Of a stretch of DNA of 64,000 nt, positions 60,795-64,000 are shown in pieces (position 1 is the first letter of the stretch; every line of letters begins with the position of its first letter). The stretch comes from Penelope pileata (Eukaryota > Chordata > Aves > Galliformes > Cracidae): the NCBI GenBank assembly GCA_013396635.1, contig WBMW01003135.1, positions 114,942 through 178,941 of the forward strand. The letters are read 5' to 3'. Made by a program: the position numbers and the translations under genes. Under the pieces are notes generated by a model, which was given only the letters and a program-made list of their open reading frames with translations, was not told the origin of the DNA and did not search any database.

Positions 60795-61225
60795 ATCATA
60801 GAATCATAGAATAGCTTGGGTTGGAAGGGACCTTAAAGACCATTTATTTCCACCCCCCTGCCATGATCAGGGACACCTCCTGATAGATCAGGTTGTCCAA
60901 ATCCTCAACCAACCTGTCCTTGAACACATCCAGGCATCCACAACTTCTCTGGGGAACCTGTTCCCATGCCTTACCAGACAAGAATTTCTTCTTTGGTCTT
61001 GTCTATATCTACTGTATTCCAGTTTAAAACAACTACCCCATGTCCTATCACCACAGGGCCTTGTAAAAAGCCTCCCTCCATCTTTCTTATAAATCTCCTT
61101 TAAGTATTGAAAGGCCACTATAAGATCTCCCCAGAGCCTCTTCAGGCTAAACAACCCTAGCTCTCTCAGCCTTTCTTTGTTGGAGAGGTGTTTTAGCTCT
61201 CTGATCATTTTTGTTCGACCTCTCT
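60795..61225 (-). mobile_element. CR1 LINE fragment (end of ORF2 plus 3' end)
   Basis: On the plus strand it starts catagaatcatagaat, then cttgggttggaagggacctt, ccacccccctgccatgatcagggacacctcctg and atcaggttgtccaaa. Minus-strand translation (61,208 to 60,888) gives MIRELKHLSNKERLRELGLF, SLKRLWGDLIVAFQYLKEIY, GGRLFTRPCGDRTWGS and RFPREVVDAW, the end of CR1 ORF2. An apparent frameshift disrupts the RLDIRK region. Same tail subfamily as the copies at 31.1 and 50.8-54.3 kb. Confidence 0.92.
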
Positions 61226-64000
61226 CTGTGTAAGCTTCATGCCAACATTCTGAAAGTAATCTGAAATGTCAGAGCTTTGGAAATAAAAGTTGCTGTATTG
61301 TTGTGGAAAAGGTGTTATATGCAGTTACCTGCAAATGTGTCTTTCAGAGTGACAAAGTGGAGTACATGTCTTTGCCTACCTTAATGAACCAGTCATGTAC
61401 TGTGAGGATGAAGCTGGTATCTTGTTTCAAAGGGAGTTCCAGGGTATCCCACGGCAATTTCTACCTGGGAGACGCTGTTTGTCAGTGGCAAGGTAGCACA
61501 CCTGTGCTAAACTGATTTTCTCTTTAGAACCATGGATGGCTACCTGATTTACCTCTAGCTCATGAAGATGATGTTAACACTCGTTTTACTACTGCAGTCC
61601 AGAATTCAGACATTTTTTTCTATGAGATAGGAAATTCCAAATGGTGTTTGCTGAAGAAACACTCTTCTGAGCGATATTATACATGATGTTAATTCAACAT
61701 TGTAATCGAGCAGACATATCTGCCAAAACCAACGAGAGTATTGAGTGGGAAAAAAACACAGGCTTCAGTTAATTTCAAGACATAGCTCATGTAATGCAGA
61801 AAATGTAAATCTTCCTAATTTCATTGCTTTATTCAACAGTTTTGAATTTGTACAAATCCTTGCTCTCCATTCAATTTTTCTTCTCAGACTTTTGGCATAT
61901 ATCCAAGTCTGTTGGCTGACTACTCTTTGTGAAGTCTTCATTGCTTTTATGCTTGTTAACGTTTGCTTTCTCTTTTGGAAACACTACAAAAGGGTATATT
62001 TTATAATGTAGTCACTGAGACTTTTTTTTTTTTTGCTTCAAATTAGCTGTTGATTCAGATCAGTATTCTTAGGACATTCACTTAATCTGTATGTAGGAGT
62101 TTCCTTTTACAAACCAGATGTCAGGTTAACAAGAATTTTTCTATCACTTAGCCCCTCCCTTCTCTGTCCAAATAGAGGTTGACACCCATTGCCCAAATAT
62201 TTCAGTTCTGAATATAAAACTAACAGAGTAATAGCAATTAGAATTTAATAGCTAATTCCTGAAATGATTTCTCAAATTTTATAACATTTTATCTCCGTAT
62301 ACTGATTTTGAAACCTATCAGACTTCATGACATTCCCATTTCCTGCAATACGCTATGATAAGAATATCCTAAAAGTAAATCCTTCAAGATAGCTTTTTCA
62401 GTGGTGAAATCAAAGGTAAGCACAGCACAGGTAAATTACACCTACCTATTCTTACCTTGGACAGTTGCCCATTTTCCTATATGAAATAACTCAACTTATT
62501 GCTTTTTTATTTGCAACCCCACTGCTCCAAGTTGTAGCACTTTCTGCTTCATTACTTTCCTACAATGGATCACTGAGAACATTTTTCTCTGTTGTACTTT
62601 CTGTGAATTTATTTACACTGGGAAATCTTACTGAAATAGCTGTTACATTTCACAGTCACTTCATCGAAGCCTTTGCATGGGTGGTTTTCCCTGCTCCATT
62701 CCTATCCACCCTAATAAAATTACTTTATTCTAATTTAGCTTAATTATCATGAGTTTTTATACAAAAACAATGGTACTTCTGTTATATTAAGTGGACAATT
62801 AAATTATTATTATTATTTTTTTTTACTCCAGAATTTGTATTTCAAATGGTACTGGTTGTGATGCATTTTCAGTCGAGTGCCAGTTTTTATCTGCTATTAC
62901 ACGCATTTCTTCCTCTTGCAGTTTTTATCTAGAGAATGCTCTTTATTCAAGTTCAATCAAACTTCTTTTATAACCAACACCACTCGTTCCACAGTTGTTT
63001 CCTAGTTTTCATTTTTGAGATCTTAAAAAATTCCAATTTTTTTTTTTGAAGCCAAGCTACTACTGTCTTCAAAGATATCATAGTGAATCAGCTTAAAGCA
63101 ATGTGCTGTTTCCTATATGTTTTTCATTGTCATTTATATGCTGATTGCTGGTGTAGAAAATGGAAGTCCTTTTGAGTCTGGAAGGACTGAGATGCTTTGG
63201 AAGGGGAAAATTAAAATGGTATGCATTCACCTTTTCTAACTGAAGAGGATCTTATAACAAATGGGGAATTCAGCTGTGCTTGTGCTCACTGGGAAATGCA
63301 GAATTTGCAGTTGTACTGCAGCCTGAACTGGTTGGATGCCTCCAGCAGGCATCCCAGGAATGAGCTTAGAAGTGTGGCACTGTAGCCAATCAGGGAAGCT
63401 GAGCCCTAAGGATGAATCATACGATGAGCCAAGGGAATATTGTATGTATGCTTTTATAAAATTTTATCCTATGCCTCAGGAAACAATGACTTTGGAAAGA
63501 ATATTGAGGGAACCAAGCAGCCATGATCTGCTTGTGCAGTATTATGACAAAAATAGCTAATGTAATCCTTGGATGTTGAAACAGGGAAAGAGCATAAAGA
63601 ATGAAGAGCACTCTAAGTATACCAGCACAGAAAATATGGTTTCTTTTGTCTATGTTTTTAAAAGGATGTTGAAAAGTTGAAAAAGAATACAAAAATTACT
63701 TGAAATCTGGAAAAGAAGTATGAGAGTGAAAGAACTATCTTATCCAAGTTTGAAATCTTGGTAATAGCTTTGAGTTACTTTCACAGAGGTTTAAGCTTTG
63801 AGATTTCACTGAACTGGGTTCACAGGTTTTACAGAGTAGCAAGACATCTTCCTATTTTTCCGTACCCCTTTTTGTATTAATCAGAAATACCATGTTTACA
63901 GGACATTTTTTTGTAGTGTGGATATGTTCCAACCAATCTACGAACAGAGTAGGAGAGAGCAGATGGAGCTTAACACTACAACTAGATTTTAATTAACACT
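61226..64000. other. No gene recognised
   Basis: AT-rich DNA to the window end. A short (ATT)n run lies at 62,803-62,816 followed by T's. The 92-codon frame at 62,465-62,743 is hydrophobic because of T-rich DNA and is not recognised. The 74-codon frame at 63,336-63,560 has a less biased composition but no family I know. Confidence 0.45.

Noticed and set aside
62465..62743. Hydrophobic 92-codon frame as a membrane protein
   Set aside because: T-rich DNA encodes Phe/Leu by default; no splice context or homology that I recognise.
1..64000. CRISPR arrays, bacterial operons, phage or plasmid systems
   Set aside because: No regularly spaced repeats, no dense coding, no Shine-Dalgarno-led genes; the repeats are vertebrate retroelements.
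1..64000. tRNA or 5S/U6 RNA genes
   Set aside because: I looked for A-box/B-box pairs and typical snRNA cores by eye and saw none; a tRNAscan or Infernal run would be needed to exclude them fully.

Overview
This looks like a piece of a bird genome. It is AT-rich, has no long open reading frames of host type, and is seeded with CR1 LINE fragments, recognisable by their 3' ends (a 'ttggactagatgat' block, then 'tcccttccaac', then 'gattctatg'-type octamers). It also holds a solo LTR of the common avian ERVL-like type and a short mariner copy of the Galluhop (Mariner1_GG) kind. Galluhop fits a galliform such as chicken or turkey, but the species is an inference. I found no complete host protein-coding gene, tRNA, rRNA, CRISPR array or bacterial-type operon. 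The window reads as intergenic or deep intronic DNA.

Layout: 1-6.9 kb is mostly unannotated, with a CR1 tail at 0.95 kb that ends in a perfect hairpin. A solo LTR lies at 6,969-7,496. From 7.5 to 20.5 kb I recognise nothing except a poly-G tract broken by a single N at 17,151. A CR1 fragment lies at 20.5-21.1 kb. Two stretches have exon-like signals, 25,760-26,055 and 32,750-32,823; both are unproven. Short CR1 tails lie at 31.1, 31.5 and 34.6 kb. From 35,966 to 38,946 there is a perfect 1,287-bp duplication bounded by single Ns, which is almost certainly an assembly error. A possible retroposed insert lies at 39,825-40,326. From 41.1 to 43.0 kb an old CR1 on the minus strand, of a type like turtle and crocodile CR1, is split by a younger plus-strand CR1. 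From 50.8 to 54.3 kb lies the longest CR1 copy, with decayed ORF1 (esterase-like) and ORF2 (endonuclease and reverse transcriptase). A 60-N gap removes the reverse transcriptase catalytic box. The mariner (55.4-55.9 kb) and two more CR1 copies (56.3-57.0 and 60.8-61.2 kb) follow, and the last 2.8 kb is unremarkable.

The transposable elements are all dead copies: 5' truncated, frameshifted, or with replaced catalytic residues. They do not form a working system. The strongest practical observation is the false duplication at 36-39 kb. The most interesting biological leads are the nested CR1 pair, the candidate retrocopy, and the two exon-like stretches.
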